NCBI GenBank assembly: GCA_028871815.1
Contig: JAGWMJ010000007.1
Span: forward strand, 124,001-188,000
Source: Armatimonadota bacterium
GTDB lineage: Bacteria; Armatimonadota; Chthonomonadetes; Chthonomonadales; Chthonomonadaceae
Direction of reading: 5' to 3'
DNA: 64,000 bases
Both the position numbers and the translations under genes were made by a program. Below the pieces are notes generated by a model, which ran no database searches, had not been told where the DNA came from, and was given only the letters and a program-made list of their open reading frames with translations. This document shows, one piece after another, positions 15,977-25,707 of this stretch. Numbering within the stretch: the first letter of the stretch is position 1; the number at the start of each line of letters is the position of its first letter.

Positions 15977-18049
15977 ATGACCCGGCTGCATACATCGCGG
16001 CTGGTGACGGCAGCGATACTGGTTCTCACCGGTGTGTCGCTTGTTGCGGGACTGTTCGCCGTGTACCGCCGGTTTCACTGCGAACTGCGCAACCGGCGTG
16101 TGGAGATAGGCGTCGACTGGGCCGATGTGACCCAGTTGGCGCAAATGTGCGGGCGGCCGCTGCCGGTGGTTCTGCGCCGGTTCAAAACGGAGCACGTCAC
16201 TACCCTCATCATCAGCGAAGACACCGTAGTCGGGCTCGTTCAGTCTGGAGCGATCAAGGCATCCCGCACGCCGATCGGGGCCGGTGGTCGCGTTTCGGTA
16301 CTGAGTTGTGACGACGCAGCTACCGAGCAGCGTATTGTTGGCGCCCTACGTCTCCGCGCGATCCGCGTCCTTCCGTTAACCGCCGCGTCGGCGCCGGGCC
16401 AGGGCAGCACCGTGATTCAATCCACCGGCGACCCGAAATCGTGGTGGACGCCGGTATCGTACAGCAATTTGCGCAGCCTGGGAATCGGCCTACCGCCCAG
16501 CGCCGTTAGCATGGCCCACCGCATCCATCTCCTGATTCTCGGACGCGTCGCCAACTTCGCCGGCGCCAGTTCGCAAACTGCGGCCAACGTGCTTAATGCG
16601 CTCCATGCTCAGGGCGCACACGCTGTGATCTTTCAGGGCGATGAGGTTTTGGGTTACAGTGGCGCCGAGCAGGACGTAGCCGATGAACTCAGCTCCTCGT
16701 CGCTCTCGACAAGCGAAGACGCCTCACAATCCTCCGCCAACGTGCCCTCGCCTACCGGACTGACATACGGCGCCGTGGAGTTCGGCAAACAACGCGGTGA
16801 CGCACGCCTGACGTCGCTGCTTCGTGGCGACTACATCCGTGTCCACACCGTTCAACCCACCGAAATGGCGCAAATGACAGAACACGCGATCATCGATCGA
16901 TACGCGCTTGCGGTTCGAGAGCGCAACATTCGTTTTCTGTTCGTACACCCCTTTACGTATGCCGGCGCCGATCCGGTTGGTCTCAATGTGTCATTCTTCG
17001 AAAAGCTCTGGAAGGATATTGCATCCCGTCCTGCCTGGACCGGTGGCGCACTCCTGTTCGGTGAGGCCCATCCGTTCGATCGTCCGGCTGTGCCTCGGTG
17101 GGCTTTCGGCCTGATCGGCCTCGGCGCCGCGGCAGGCATCGTTGTATGCCTGTTCCTCATCGGTCCGTTCCCATCCGGCATGGCGCCTCCTCTACTTGGA
17201 GCTCTGAGTGTGGCATTCGGGGCGGTGGCGATGAGCGGATCAGTTGGTCAAAAGCTGGTCGCATTGGTTGCCGGTATCGTTTGGCCACTAGCGGCTTGCC
17301 TTCTGGTTTGGCCCGGGCCGGTTAAGCAGACTGAGACGCCTGGACGGTGCGCACTGAAAGGCATCACCCGACTTCTACTTGCCAGCTGTGTGACGGCGGT
17401 CGGCATCGTGCAGGTGGCCGGGCTGCTGGCTGCACGAAGCTTCATGCTGAAAGCCGATCAGTTTCTCGGCATTAAGGCACAGCATGCCTTGCCGGTGCTG
17501 GCAGTTGCGGCGCTGGCGCTGGTGGGTGGCGTTTCGACTCCATCGGAGCGTTGGACAGAGTTCCGTGCTCGCGTCCAAAGCCGCCTGAAAGCGGCGATGC
17601 AGGAACCTGCGCGCTATGGCGCCCTTCTTCTCATTTTGGTTGCTCTTATTGCCCTATTGATCGTCGTAGCGAGGACCGGCAACGATTCGGGTGTCGGCGC
17701 ATCATCGGTCGAGCTGCGGTTTCGCGACCTGCTCGATCGATTGATGCCGGTGCGGCCACGTACGAAGGAGTTTCTCGTCGGCCATCCGGCTTTCGTACTT
17801 GCCCTGGCCTGGTGGTTCCGTGGCCGTCGCAAGCCGGCGATATGCGCTTTCGTGGTTGGCAGCCTCGGCCAGGTATCGATCCTCAACACTTTCTGCCACA
17901 TTCACACGCCGCTCATCATCTCCGTTTGGCGCGTTTGCTCCGGCCTCGTTGTCGGCGGCGCGATTGGCCTGATTGCGTTCTTTGTGTTTGAAAAGTACCT
18001 ACCCAATCCGGCAGGTTCTCCTGCCGCTGGCGAACCCTCCAGTCAGTGA
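15977..18049 (+). CDS. DUF5693 family polytopic membrane protein
   Basis: The 690-aa protein has an N-terminal transmembrane helix (about residues 8-30) and an extracytoplasmic domain (about 35-370; EIGVDWADVTQLAQMC, TTLIISEDTVVGL, HAVIFQGDEVLGY). At least eight hydrophobic helices follow between about 375 and 680. This layout and its position directly upstream of csaB match DUF5693, known from Firmicutes and Armatimonadota beside csaB. The function is unestablished; a role in exporting or polymerising the pyruvylated wall polymer is inferred from the constant pairing. The stop overlaps the csaB GTG by 4 nt. Confidence 0.8.
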   Translation: MTRLHTSRLVTAAILVLTGVSLVAGLFAVYRRFHCELRNRRVEIGVDWADVTQLAQMCGRPLPVVLRRFKTEHVTTLIISEDTVVGLVQSGAIKASRTPIGAGGRVSVLSCDDAATEQRIVGALRLRAIRVLPLTAASAPGQGSTVIQSTGDPKSWWTPVSYSNLRSLGIGLPPSAVSMAHRIHLLILGRVANFAGASSQTAANVLNALHAQGAHAVIFQGDEVLGYSGAEQDVADELSSSSLSTSEDASQSSANVPSPTGLTYGAVEFGKQRGDARLTSLLRGDYIRVHTVQPTEMAQMTEHAIIDRYALAVRERNIRFLFVHPFTYAGADPVGLNVSFFEKLWKDIASRPAWTGGALLFGEAHPFDRPAVPRWAFGLIGLGAAAGIVVCLFLIGPFPSGMAPPLLGALSVAFGAVAMSGSVGQKLVALVAGIVWPLAACLLVWPGPVKQTETPGRCALKGITRLLLASCVTAVGIVQVAGLLAARSFMLKADQFLGIKAQHALPVLAVAALALVGGVSTPSERWTEFRARVQSRLKAAMQEPARYGALLLILVALIALLIVVARTGNDSGVGASSVELRFRDLLDRLMPVRPRTKEFLVGHPAFVLALAWWFRGRRKPAICAFVVGSLGQVSILNTFCHIHTPLIISVWRVCSGLVVGGAIGLIAFFVFEKYLPNPAGSPAAGEPSSQ

Positions 18050-19188
18050 CGAGCCGCATCGTTGCATCCGGCTACTACGGATTCGCCAATCTCGGCGATG
18101 AGGCTGTTCTTGCCGGTGTTCAAGCCGGACTAAACCAGGCAGCCAAACAGCCCGTGGCATTAACGGCGTTGACGAGCGATGTGGCATACACGCAGCGGCT
18201 GCATGCCATCGACGGCGTGCAGCGCACGTCATTCCGACAGGTTGCGGACGTGATTCGCGCGTCGGATCTGTTGGTTTCCGGCGGAGGCAGCCTCTTTCAG
18301 GACGTGACCAGCTTGCGATCGCTGCTGTACTACGCCGGCATTTGCCGGATGGCGCGCTATACCCGCACACGTTACATGTTCTACGCGCAGGGCGTTGGGC
18401 CGCTGCGCCGGCGCATTTCTCGCCGCCTGTTCAAGTGGGTGGCAAACGGTGCTGCGTTCATCACCGTTCGCGATGACGAATCGGCGCGCCTGCTGCACCA
18501 CCTTGGCGTGCACGCCCACATTGAAGTAACCGCCGACGCGGCGCTCTCGGTACAACCGGCGGCGCCCAGCGCTGCCGCCACCTTACTCACGGACCATGGC
18601 ATCGATCCGGAAGAGCCTATCCTTGGCGTGGCTTTGCGTCCGTGGCGTACTTCTCGGCCATTGGTAGCGCTGGATCGCTCCGCACAGCTTCTGCAGCAAC
18701 TGCATGCCGAGACCGGATATCGAATCTTGATGATACCGATGCATACACCGGGCGATCGGCTCTATGCCGAGTCGGTGGTCGCCCGTGCCGGCCCCGAGAG
18801 TGGTGCACTGGTTCTGCGCAATGACTGCGACCCAGCCCTCGCTCTGGCGTTGGCAGGGCGAATGAAGTTGATTGTGGCGATGAGACTTCACGCGCTGGTC
18901 TTTGCTGCCAGAATGCGGGTTCCCAGCTTCGGCCTGACGTATGACCCGAAGATCCGTGCATTTCTCGGCGGTCTCGGCGCAGACGGATTGATGGCCGATT
19001 TCCACAACTTTGAACCTTCAAGTGTTGCTTTGCAGGTGGCGGATGCGCTGAACCGGTCGGACGCGATTATGGCGGAGCAGGAGCAAAGAATAGCGCGCAT
19101 GGAACGCCGCTCGCTGCGGAGCGCTGAGCGCGCAATTGAGTGCATCCCGTCGCAGCGGGTCGTGCAGCGTCGTGCTGCCGACGTGTGA
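18046..19188 (+). CDS. csaB: Polysaccharide pyruvyl transferase CsaB
   Basis: The 380-aa enzyme transfers a pyruvyl ketal from phosphoenolpyruvate onto a cell-wall polysaccharide, creating the anchor for SLH-domain proteins. Family signatures include GYYGFANLGDEAVL near the N-terminus, VSGGGSLFQDVTSLRSLLYYAG, FYAQGVGPLRR, FITVRDDESARLL, VAMRLHALVFAARM and GLTYDPKIRAFL. GTG 18046 overlaps the DUF5693 stop (GTGA), so the two are coupled. The last 30 residues are basic and poorly conserved. It predicts pyruvylated secondary wall polymer or S-layer anchoring. Confidence 0.92.
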   Translation: MTSRIVASGYYGFANLGDEAVLAGVQAGLNQAAKQPVALTALTSDVAYTQRLHAIDGVQRTSFRQVADVIRASDLLVSGGGSLFQDVTSLRSLLYYAGICRMARYTRTRYMFYAQGVGPLRRRISRRLFKWVANGAAFITVRDDESARLLHHLGVHAHIEVTADAALSVQPAAPSAAATLLTDHGIDPEEPILGVALRPWRTSRPLVALDRSAQLLQQLHAETGYRILMIPMHTPGDRLYAESVVARAGPESGALVLRNDCDPALALALAGRMKLIVAMRLHALVFAARMRVPSFGLTYDPKIRAFLGGLGADGLMADFHNFEPSSVALQVADALNRSDAIMAEQEQRIARMERRSLRSAERAIECIPSQRVVQRRAADV

Positions 19189-19210
19189 GCCTGGCCTGCC
19201 GTGGGTGTGG

Positions 19211-19216
19211 TATAAT
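19211..19216 (+). promoter_or_regulatory. Extended -10 promoter of the large barrel gene
   Basis: TATAAT is preceded by TGG, with no good -35. It lies 86 bp upstream of the ATG at 19302, directly after the csaB stop. Confidence 0.45.
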
Positions 19217-19301
19217 TCACCCGCGCTGGCTGCAGCGCCGTCCCCTGCGCGGTCACCTTGCCGGCGCGTATGCCCCCAATCAGCTAAACAGGCCATTATC
19301 T

Positions 19302-22300
19302 ATGCGGCGGCATCGAACTGCGGCCGGCGGAACCTCGATCCGGCATACTCGGGTGACCCACCTGCAACAAGCACGCTGGCGCGTGCCGGCGATTCTTCTT
19401 GCCTTCGCCGTGTTGTCTGCCGCCGGGCGCGCATCGGCCGTACCGCCTCCCACGCTTTGGGACGCCCTGGCCTCCGGCGTCGCCGCGGAAGCGCCTGCAC
19501 CCATCATTCAACCTGGCGCCCCACCGGTGGTTGTGCGTCACGGCCTGGGTCCTGTTCCCGGCTTTACGCTGGCGGATACCAGCGGCGGCGCCGCCAACGA
19601 CCTGTTTTTCACCCACAAGCCGCGGCGCTCCGGCATTTTTGGCGCTATGGGCGATTGGGTTGACCATCTGGAGCGGGTAACCGGAACACACGTTCATGCC
19701 ACCGGCCACGAAACGCTCTCGCTGCAGTTCTCCTCGGTCTCAGGCGGCCAGGGGGCTTCGCAAACCTATCAGAGCTATAACTATCTCGGTCAGGGCAGCA
19801 ACGGAATCTACAACGACACCGATCTTACCATTGATGCCACGGTGCTGAAGTACTTCCACTACCAGACCCAGATCAGCAACAGCCTTTTCAACAATCCGGC
19901 CAACAACCGGGCGCGAATCGATTACAACAGCAAGACGCTGCGGTTTCAGGCTGGTGACATCCAGGCCGGATTCCAGGGCAACTCACTTATCGACTTCAGC
20001 CGGTACCTCAGCGGTGTAATGATCTCGGATGCGATATCGCCCCACCTGCAGAGCACCGTGCTGGTGTCGCAGACCAAAGCGCAGACGCACACGCTGGAAA
20101 TCCCTGGAAACAACTCTTCCGGGCCGTACTACGTGTATGCCGGGCAGATTGTGGATGGCAGCGACCACGTACGCGTTGACAACCACGACATGATTCGTGG
20201 CCAGGATTACACCCTGGATACATACAGCGGCGAGTTGAACTTCTTGCACGGTCAGGTGATTCTGCAGACTTCCACGATCGCCATCACCTTCGAAACGTAT
20301 GGTTCCACAGGCGCCGAAGGCAGTATCATGGGCATGCGCACCGTCTATTCGCCTCACAGTGGAAGCCAGGTTGGCCTGACCTCCGTATCCCAACTGCAGC
20401 CCGGCGGCGGCGCGACGCAGTCGCACACACAGCAGTTTGCCGGGTATGGCCAGCCAGGGGCGGTGTACATTCTGGATGCGCCGCTCGACTCCTCCAAGCC
20501 GTATACCGTAACACTGGACGGCGTTCCGCTGGTGGCCGGGCGCGACTTCATCTTCAACCCGGCATACAGCAACCAGATCGTGATGGTGAACACGATCCTA
20601 CCTACACAGACGGTAAAAATCACCTATGTACCGCTCAACAACAGCGCGACGGCCGGCAACCGCAGCGTTATGGGCCTGGATGGGCATATCGGATTGGGCA
20701 AACTCGGCTCATTGGCTCTGGAAAGCGCCTTTTCGGGTATCGCGGTTTCCGGCAAGAGCATAGCCGGGCATGCGTTCCAGCTCTCCGGCGACTTCAACCC
20801 CGCGCATAATCTGCACACCAACGTGGTGCTGCGCGACATAAACCCAACCTATACCTCGATCGAAAGTACGGGCTTTGGGCTCAACGAAAAGTCAATCACA
20901 CTGGACAGCGACTATCAGCCAACGTCGCGCCTGCGGCTCACCGGCAACTGGGAGACAGCACAGAGGCCCAACTACGGAAGCCTTCTCACGGGCGCCAATC
21001 CGACCGTATCGGTAGCCGGCAACGATCAATACAATCAGTATTCCCTCGGCGTCAACTACTCACTGGCGCGCAACAGCGCGATCAACTACTCCCGCACCAG
21101 CCTTGCAACCACCTATGCGCAGGGAGGGAACACCGACAACGTGCAGGATACACTGGGCATCAATGCAACGCTGCACCAGGTGACCCTGGATGCTGAGCTT
21201 GGTCGGAACGTAAACGACGCATCCGGCGGGGTAAACCTGTATGGCGGCGTCGCGACCACCGGCGCTGCCAGTTCAACCGGTTCTACGGTCGCCACGAACT
21301 CGCCTTCGCTCAGCACAGCATTCACCAAGCACCTCGGCGCCCACTGGCAGGCACGGCATGGGATTACGCTATCGCTCGGTTACTCCGACGATTCCATTAG
21401 TTCCGCTGCATCCGGCACGGCAACCAACACCGACGCGCGTGATGCCCAGCTGAACGCCACGTACTCGCCCAGCTCACACCTTCACCTGGATTACGGATTC
21501 GACCTTTCCGATACAGGCAACCTCGGTACGGTGACGCCGACGGTCGCGTTCCGGAACCTGCTGCATCCGGTGGCAGCAGTCGCTCCGATCGATGCGCCGC
21601 ATCCCGATCAGAGCGGTGGCGCCGGCGGGAGCGTCTACTATCCGGGACTCGGCGGCGGCTCGGGCCTTGGTTATGGCGGCACCGGCTCCTACAGCGGCTA
21701 CTACGGCAGCGCCTATGCCGCAGGCGCGGGTATTGGCAGTTATGGGGGTCGCAGTCTGACCAACCACCTGAACGTCGCCTACCAGATCGCCAAGGCGATG
21801 CAGACCTCGATTTCACTGGATCATGCCAGCAGCCTCGGCAGCTACCAGTATAACAGTACGCGAAACAGCATTGGCTTTGTGTTCTCGTGGCAGCCCGCCA
21901 AGCAGTTCCAGCTGAATGCCTCGTACAGCCTCATGGATGTGCTCTACACGGGCAATCAGGGCGGAACCAACAGCAACACGCTGCAGTTTTGGCTTCAGGG
22001 CCATCCTTTTGGTCGGCGGCTGGGCGTGCAGCTCAGCTATCAGGCGGTATTGGGGAGCAGCACCGCCAATCTGGCTCCCAGCACAACAGGCACTGCCGCG
22101 CCGCTTACCAACACATCCAGCAACCTCAACTCGATCTACCTGCATCTGGACTACCCAATCGCAACGCGCGAGGCCTTGTTTGTGGATGTAGATAACAATC
22201 TTCAGACGGGCTACGAAGGCAACCTTCAGCGCGACCTGCGCGTGGGCATGGACTACGCGCTGAGCCAGGCGCTCAAATTCTCGCTTGGCTGGCAATTCAA

Positions 22301-22385
22301 CACGCGCGTGAACAGTGACCCCACGCTGAAGCAGTACAACTACAACGCAAACTCGCTGCTTGCGCAGTTTGGCCTCCACTTTTAA
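19302..22385 (+). CDS. Large outer-membrane beta-barrel protein
   Basis: The 1027-aa exported protein has a basic N-terminus followed by a hydrophobic signal segment ending AAGRASA (about residues 30-48). From about residue 110 the sequence is rich in alternating strands with Asn/Gln/Ser/Thr and aromatics. There are linker-like domains such as YTVTLDGVPLVAGRDF and YTLDTYSGELNFLHG, the latter common in large predicted outer-membrane proteins of Armatimonadota and Bacteroidota. A Gly/Tyr-rich stretch lies at about 780-815. The protein ends in FGLHF, a C-terminal Phe typical for BAM recognition. ATG 19302 was chosen over upstream frames because it follows the promoter. The transported ligand is unknown. 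Confidence 0.7.
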   Translation: MRRHRTAAGGTSIRHTRVTHLQQARWRVPAILLAFAVLSAAGRASAVPPPTLWDALASGVAAEAPAPIIQPGAPPVVVRHGLGPVPGFTLADTSGGAANDLFFTHKPRRSGIFGAMGDWVDHLERVTGTHVHATGHETLSLQFSSVSGGQGASQTYQSYNYLGQGSNGIYNDTDLTIDATVLKYFHYQTQISNSLFNNPANNRARIDYNSKTLRFQAGDIQAGFQGNSLIDFSRYLSGVMISDAISPHLQSTVLVSQTKAQTHTLEIPGNNSSGPYYVYAGQIVDGSDHVRVDNHDMIRGQDYTLDTYSGELNFLHGQVILQTSTIAITFETYGSTGAEGSIMGMRTVYSPHSGSQVGLTSVSQLQPGGGATQSHTQQFAGYGQPGAVYILDAPLDSSKPYTVTLDGVPLVAGRDFIFNPAYSNQIVMVNTILPTQTVKITYVPLNNSATAGNRSVMGLDGHIGLGKLGSLALESAFSGIAVSGKSIAGHAFQLSGDFNPAHNLHTNVVLRDINPTYTSIESTGFGLNEKSITLDSDYQPTSRLRLTGNWETAQRPNYGSLLTGANPTVSVAGNDQYNQYSLGVNYSLARNSAINYSRTSLATTYAQGGNTDNVQDTLGINATLHQVTLDAELGRNVNDASGGVNLYGGVATTGAASSTGSTVATNSPSLSTAFTKHLGAHWQARHGITLSLGYSDDSISSAASGTATNTDARDAQLNATYSPSSHLHLDYGFDLSDTGNLGTVTPTVAFRNLLHPVAAVAPIDAPHPDQSGGAGGSVYYPGLGGGSGLGYGGTGSYSGYYGSAYAAGAGIGSYGGRSLTNHLNVAYQIAKAMQTSISLDHASSLGSYQYNSTRNSIGFVFSWQPAKQFQLNASYSLMDVLYTGNQGGTNSNTLQFWLQGHPFGRRLGVQLSYQAVLGSSTANLAPSTTGTAAPLTNTSSNLNSIYLHLDYPIATREALFVDVDNNLQTGYEGNLQRDLRVGMDYALSQALKFSLGWQFNTRVNSDPTLKQYNYNANSLLAQFGLHF

Positions 22386-22415
22386 CCGCCGCGACGAATC
22401 CGGGCAAGGCGCCGG

Positions 22416-24887
22416 CTAAAGCGACTGCTGCGCACCATCCAGCGCCCGGAGCGCAGCGGCAAGAGAGAGGATGAAGCCCTCCTGCGTTACCGTTTTCGTT
22501 CGGTGCGCGGATTGCGCCATTACCACCACGGCGCTACGTGCAGCCTCCGAACCGGCGTCGCCAGCTGCGGCTTTTTCCAACGCTCGCGCCAGGGCGTGGA
22601 GCGCCCGGCCGAGGTCGGCCTCCTCCCACGCCCTCCGGGCAAGGCGCACCGCCTGCCGAGATTGCGTGGAAGGCGCCCGCCGCTGCAGTTGATCAAATAG
22701 TCGCGCAATAGCCGCTTCCCGACCCATCGACAGTTGCGCAAGCGCTGAGTAGAGGGTCTCGCGGTCGTGAAGTGCCGCGCCTAATGACACCGCTATCTGA
22801 GCGCGGTCGACCGCCGACTGCACCCCCTCCAGTTGTACGGCAAGCTGTGGAACCGCTTCTGGAGCGGCCAACGGCTCCAGTGCCGCGGCCAGTGCGATGA
22901 GTACGTGCGTGGAGCTCTGCGCGGTGTCGGCGATACCAAGCACGGTTGCGCGGGCTAACGGGCTGGCAACTACCGCGAGAGCGTTGATGGCCGCTGCGCG
23001 CAGCCAATCCGGCGAGCGGTGGTCCTCGATCAACGCATTGGCTCGACTTTCGGCACGGTCGGGTGCGCAGCGTGCGAGTGCCGCAAGGCATGCTGCCGCT
23101 ACATCGCTGCCGTCGATACCAGCCGCGAGCGCCCGATCCATTGCCCTCTCCAGCGCATCCGCGGCCCTCGGTAGTGAGCGGCGCGCAAGCGAGCGGGCCG
23201 CAGCTAACCGCACGGCCACGGCCCAGTCGTCCAGCGCCGCGACAAGCTCGGGCTCCCAGTTGGCTGCTGTTTCACCTTCGGAAAGCGTATGGACCGCAAT
23301 GGCTCTAACCTCTGGCGCAGCGTCACTCAGCGCGCCGCTCAAAGCCCGAACGGCCTGCGGTCCGCCGATCTGATCCAGCGCCTGCGCCGCAGCCTTGCGC
23401 ACGGCCGGGCTAGGATCTTGCAGGCCGGCCGCCATCTCGTTGGAGGCGAGCCGCGTTGCCGATTCGCCAAGCGCTTCCGCGGCTCGCAGGCGGGTTGCCT
23501 CGCCGCCTGGGCGCTGCAGATTGCGGATGTGACGCCACTTGCCCGGTCGAACGGCGCCGATCTGACGGATCACAGACCGGGTGGAAGCGGCTCCAGGATC
23601 CTCCACGCCTTTGAGAAGCGGGATTGTGGCTAACCGCAAAGCAGACGCCAGCAGAAAGATGATGTGGTACCGCGTGATGTGCAGGCCGGCAAATTGCGCA
23701 TGCCAATGCGCCAGCGCCTGCATCAAGGCGCCGCCGAGCATCGGGGCTACGCCGCCTGCGACGCCTGTGGCAGCAGCCATGAGCGCCGCGTAGACCGGCA
23801 TTTTGCCGGCCGGAGCAATGGCGATCACCAGGTTGAACTGAACCAGAGCGATTCCGGCCCAGAAGATGCCGCTCCCGATATTAAGCTCGGTGAGAAGAGT
23901 GGCGTTGAGAAGCGCATGGCCGGGCTGCGTTGCTGCCCAGCTGACGGGCAGCGTTACGACGCCGAGCGCGGCGATAACCAGGAGTGGTCGATTGCCGAAT
24001 TTGTCACTGAGGTAACCCCAAAGCGGCAGCGCCAGCAAAGTTGCGCCGGAGACGATCGCCGCGTAAACCTGCAGCGCAAAATACGAGAGGTGCAGCACCT
24101 GGAGCGCGTAGACGTTGAAGAACGGCGCCGCTATAAACTGCCCGACGGCGAACATTGTACTGAAAACGACGAACCGCCGAAAGTTCCTGTCCTCCAGCGG
24201 CTGCAGGAGGTACGACCACGGATTGGATGGGCGACTCTCATTGTCGGGCGGCGTTGGCGGCGGCTCAGGCTGGCGCATTGTCACAGCAAAGGCCGCAGCG
24301 GCGGCTACCAGCGAAACACCAAATACCGTGCCGAAGCCCATTATGGTGTGCCCGTGCCTCTGGCAGCGATCCAACCAGAGCGCAGCGGGCAGCGATACGG
24401 CCATGGCCGCTAAGCTGGCCACCATATTGCGCCGGCCAAAGAAGCGTCCGCGGAAGTCGCTCGGTACCAGGTCGGACAGCCATGCCACAAACGCGGCTTG
24501 CGGCACATTGACAAGGATATTGGAAGCCGTGAACAGCGCCAGGAACAGAATCAGCGCAGCCGGCGCCGGCAGAACGAGCGGGAAGATCAGGATGGGCAGC
24601 CACAGTGCGCGTCCCGCCGCCGTGTACCAGGCAGTGAAGGGCCGTCGCGCTGAAACGTCGCGAGCAAACCAGGATGCGAGGAGCTGTACCAGGCCCGCGA
24701 ACGCCGGAATGGCGGTGAGAAGCCCGATCTCAACGCTGCCCGCGCCAAGCCACAAACCGAAACCTGTAAGGAAAGCGCCGGAAACCAGCGTCCCCCAAGC
24801 ATTTGAAAGGCCGGATTCCCAGACCGAGAACCGCATCGCGCGGAGCGTTTCAAACCGGCTGAGTTCGTGAGGCGCGTTGTCTGTCAT
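22416..24887 (-). CDS. MFS transporter fused to a C-terminal HEAT-repeat domain
   Basis: The 823-aa protein has two parts. Residues about 20-430 form a major facilitator fold with roughly twelve hydrophobic segments and a cytoplasmic loop motif VPSDFRGRFFGRRN. Residues about 455-820 are helical repeats of HEAT/PBS-lyase type, e.g. RLRAAEALGESATRLA, AVRKAAAQALDQIGGP and VRLAAARSLARRSLP. The C-terminal part should be cytoplasmic and may bind a partner or regulate transport. ATG 24887 is preferred to an upstream TTG at 24908. It is a single gene and the substrate is unknown. Such fusions are rare but not unique in large-genome bacteria. Confidence 0.8.
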   Translation of the reverse strand: MTDNAPHELSRFETLRAMRFSVWESGLSNAWGTLVSGAFLTGFGLWLGAGSVEIGLLTAIPAFAGLVQLLASWFARDVSARRPFTAWYTAAGRALWLPILIFPLVLPAPAALILFLALFTASNILVNVPQAAFVAWLSDLVPSDFRGRFFGRRNMVASLAAMAVSLPAALWLDRCQRHGHTIMGFGTVFGVSLVAAAAAFAVTMRQPEPPPTPPDNESRPSNPWSYLLQPLEDRNFRRFVVFSTMFAVGQFIAAPFFNVYALQVLHLSYFALQVYAAIVSGATLLALPLWGYLSDKFGNRPLLVIAALGVVTLPVSWAATQPGHALLNATLLTELNIGSGIFWAGIALVQFNLVIAIAPAGKMPVYAALMAAATGVAGGVAPMLGGALMQALAHWHAQFAGLHITRYHIIFLLASALRLATIPLLKGVEDPGAASTRSVIRQIGAVRPGKWRHIRNLQRPGGEATRLRAAEALGESATRLASNEMAAGLQDPSPAVRKAAAQALDQIGGPQAVRALSGALSDAAPEVRAIAVHTLSEGETAANWEPELVAALDDWAVAVRLAAARSLARRSLPRAADALERAMDRALAAGIDGSDVAAACLAALARCAPDRAESRANALIEDHRSPDWLRAAAINALAVVASPLARATVLGIADTAQSSTHVLIALAAALEPLAAPEAVPQLAVQLEGVQSAVDRAQIAVSLGAALHDRETLYSALAQLSMGREAAIARLFDQLQRRAPSTQSRQAVRLARRAWEEADLGRALHALARALEKAAAGDAGSEAARSAVVVMAQSAHRTKTVTQEGFILSLAAALRALDGAQQSL

Positions 24888-25707
24888 CGGGGCAACCCGT
24901 CGACGCAATCGCGAATCGTCCGGGATGCGTTGAGTTTTACGCGCAGCGGAGGAGGTACTAGAGGGTGACTGGGCACGGTGGTTCCATCATCAGGATACCA
25001 GCCGAAATAGGGCATCGGAAGCGCACCGCAGCGAGGACGTGTTGCGGTTTCAAAGGTGCGAGCGCGATTGGCCGGTGGCGATGTTGGCGGGTACCGGCAA
25101 CCGGCGTGACCGCGGTAGGATTGGCGCAGGCAGTGGGCTGGTTGGCGGCTGACCGATAGCCTTGTGGTAATCGGTCGGCAGCACCTTACAGCCTGTCTGC
25201 GGCCCTTAAGTACTTGAGCCGGAGGAACCGGATACCACGGTATGCGGCTATTTCTCAGCGATGGAATAGGGATCGGAGCCACACAAACAGACCGGCTTTC
25301 TATTCCGACCGGTCCTTGCAGGCGGCGTGCCGGCGCCTCCACGTGTACACAGTCGCATCGCTCGCACGGTACGAAACGCAGATCTCTTTCATCGACAAGC
25401 GGGCCTTAAGCTCGCCCAGAACGCACGCGATCTGCTCTTCAGTAAACTTCGACCTCTTCACCGTAATCCTCCACTGTCAGTTTCGAGAGGATCCTAAGTT
25501 CCCCGTGTTCAAATCCGGGGGGCAGACTAGAGGAGCTAGCCGAGGCGTAAGCCGCTGCGGAGCCGGATCATATGACTGCGCTCCTGTTGACCGCGGCGGT
25601 AAAGTAGATACACGGCTAGCTTGACCGCTGTACCCTGGCGCGTGAGACGGCGTCGTCGCCGGTCATCTGCCGCGTCGTATTGACCAGCAACGGGAATTGA
25701 GGTGACG
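24888..25707. other. Gene-poor scar region with an IS3-type remnant
   Basis: 820 bp with no intact gene. It holds the 53-codon OrfA fragment at 25300-25461 and an upstream segment (about 25462-25530) that reads like the left end of an IS3-type element on the minus strand. A T-arm-like motif (CCCCG, a loop with TTCAAAT, CGGGG) at about 25499-25518 does not fold as a tRNA. Open frames on both strands have no recognisable content. Confidence 0.5.
25300..25461 (-). pseudogene. IS3-family transposase OrfA fragment
   Basis: The 53-codon frame has the HTH_Tnp_1 fold of IS3-type OrfA. The N-terminus KRSKFTEEQIACVL is the classic start of these proteins, followed by SMKEICVSYRASDATVYTWR as the helix-turn-helix. 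A stop follows just after that helix, where a full OrfA continues into a leucine zipper and the OrfB frame. GTG 25461 has GGAGG seven bases upstream, so translation signals survive. No OrfB or right end is present. It is a relic of an insertion, too short to transpose. Confidence 0.75.

Noticed and set aside
25440-25530. tRNA-like T-arm (GTTCAAATC) near the IS scar
   Set aside because: The 5-bp stem leaves a 10-nt loop, and no D-arm, anticodon arm or matching acceptor stem was found. It fits better as the left end of the IS3-type element.
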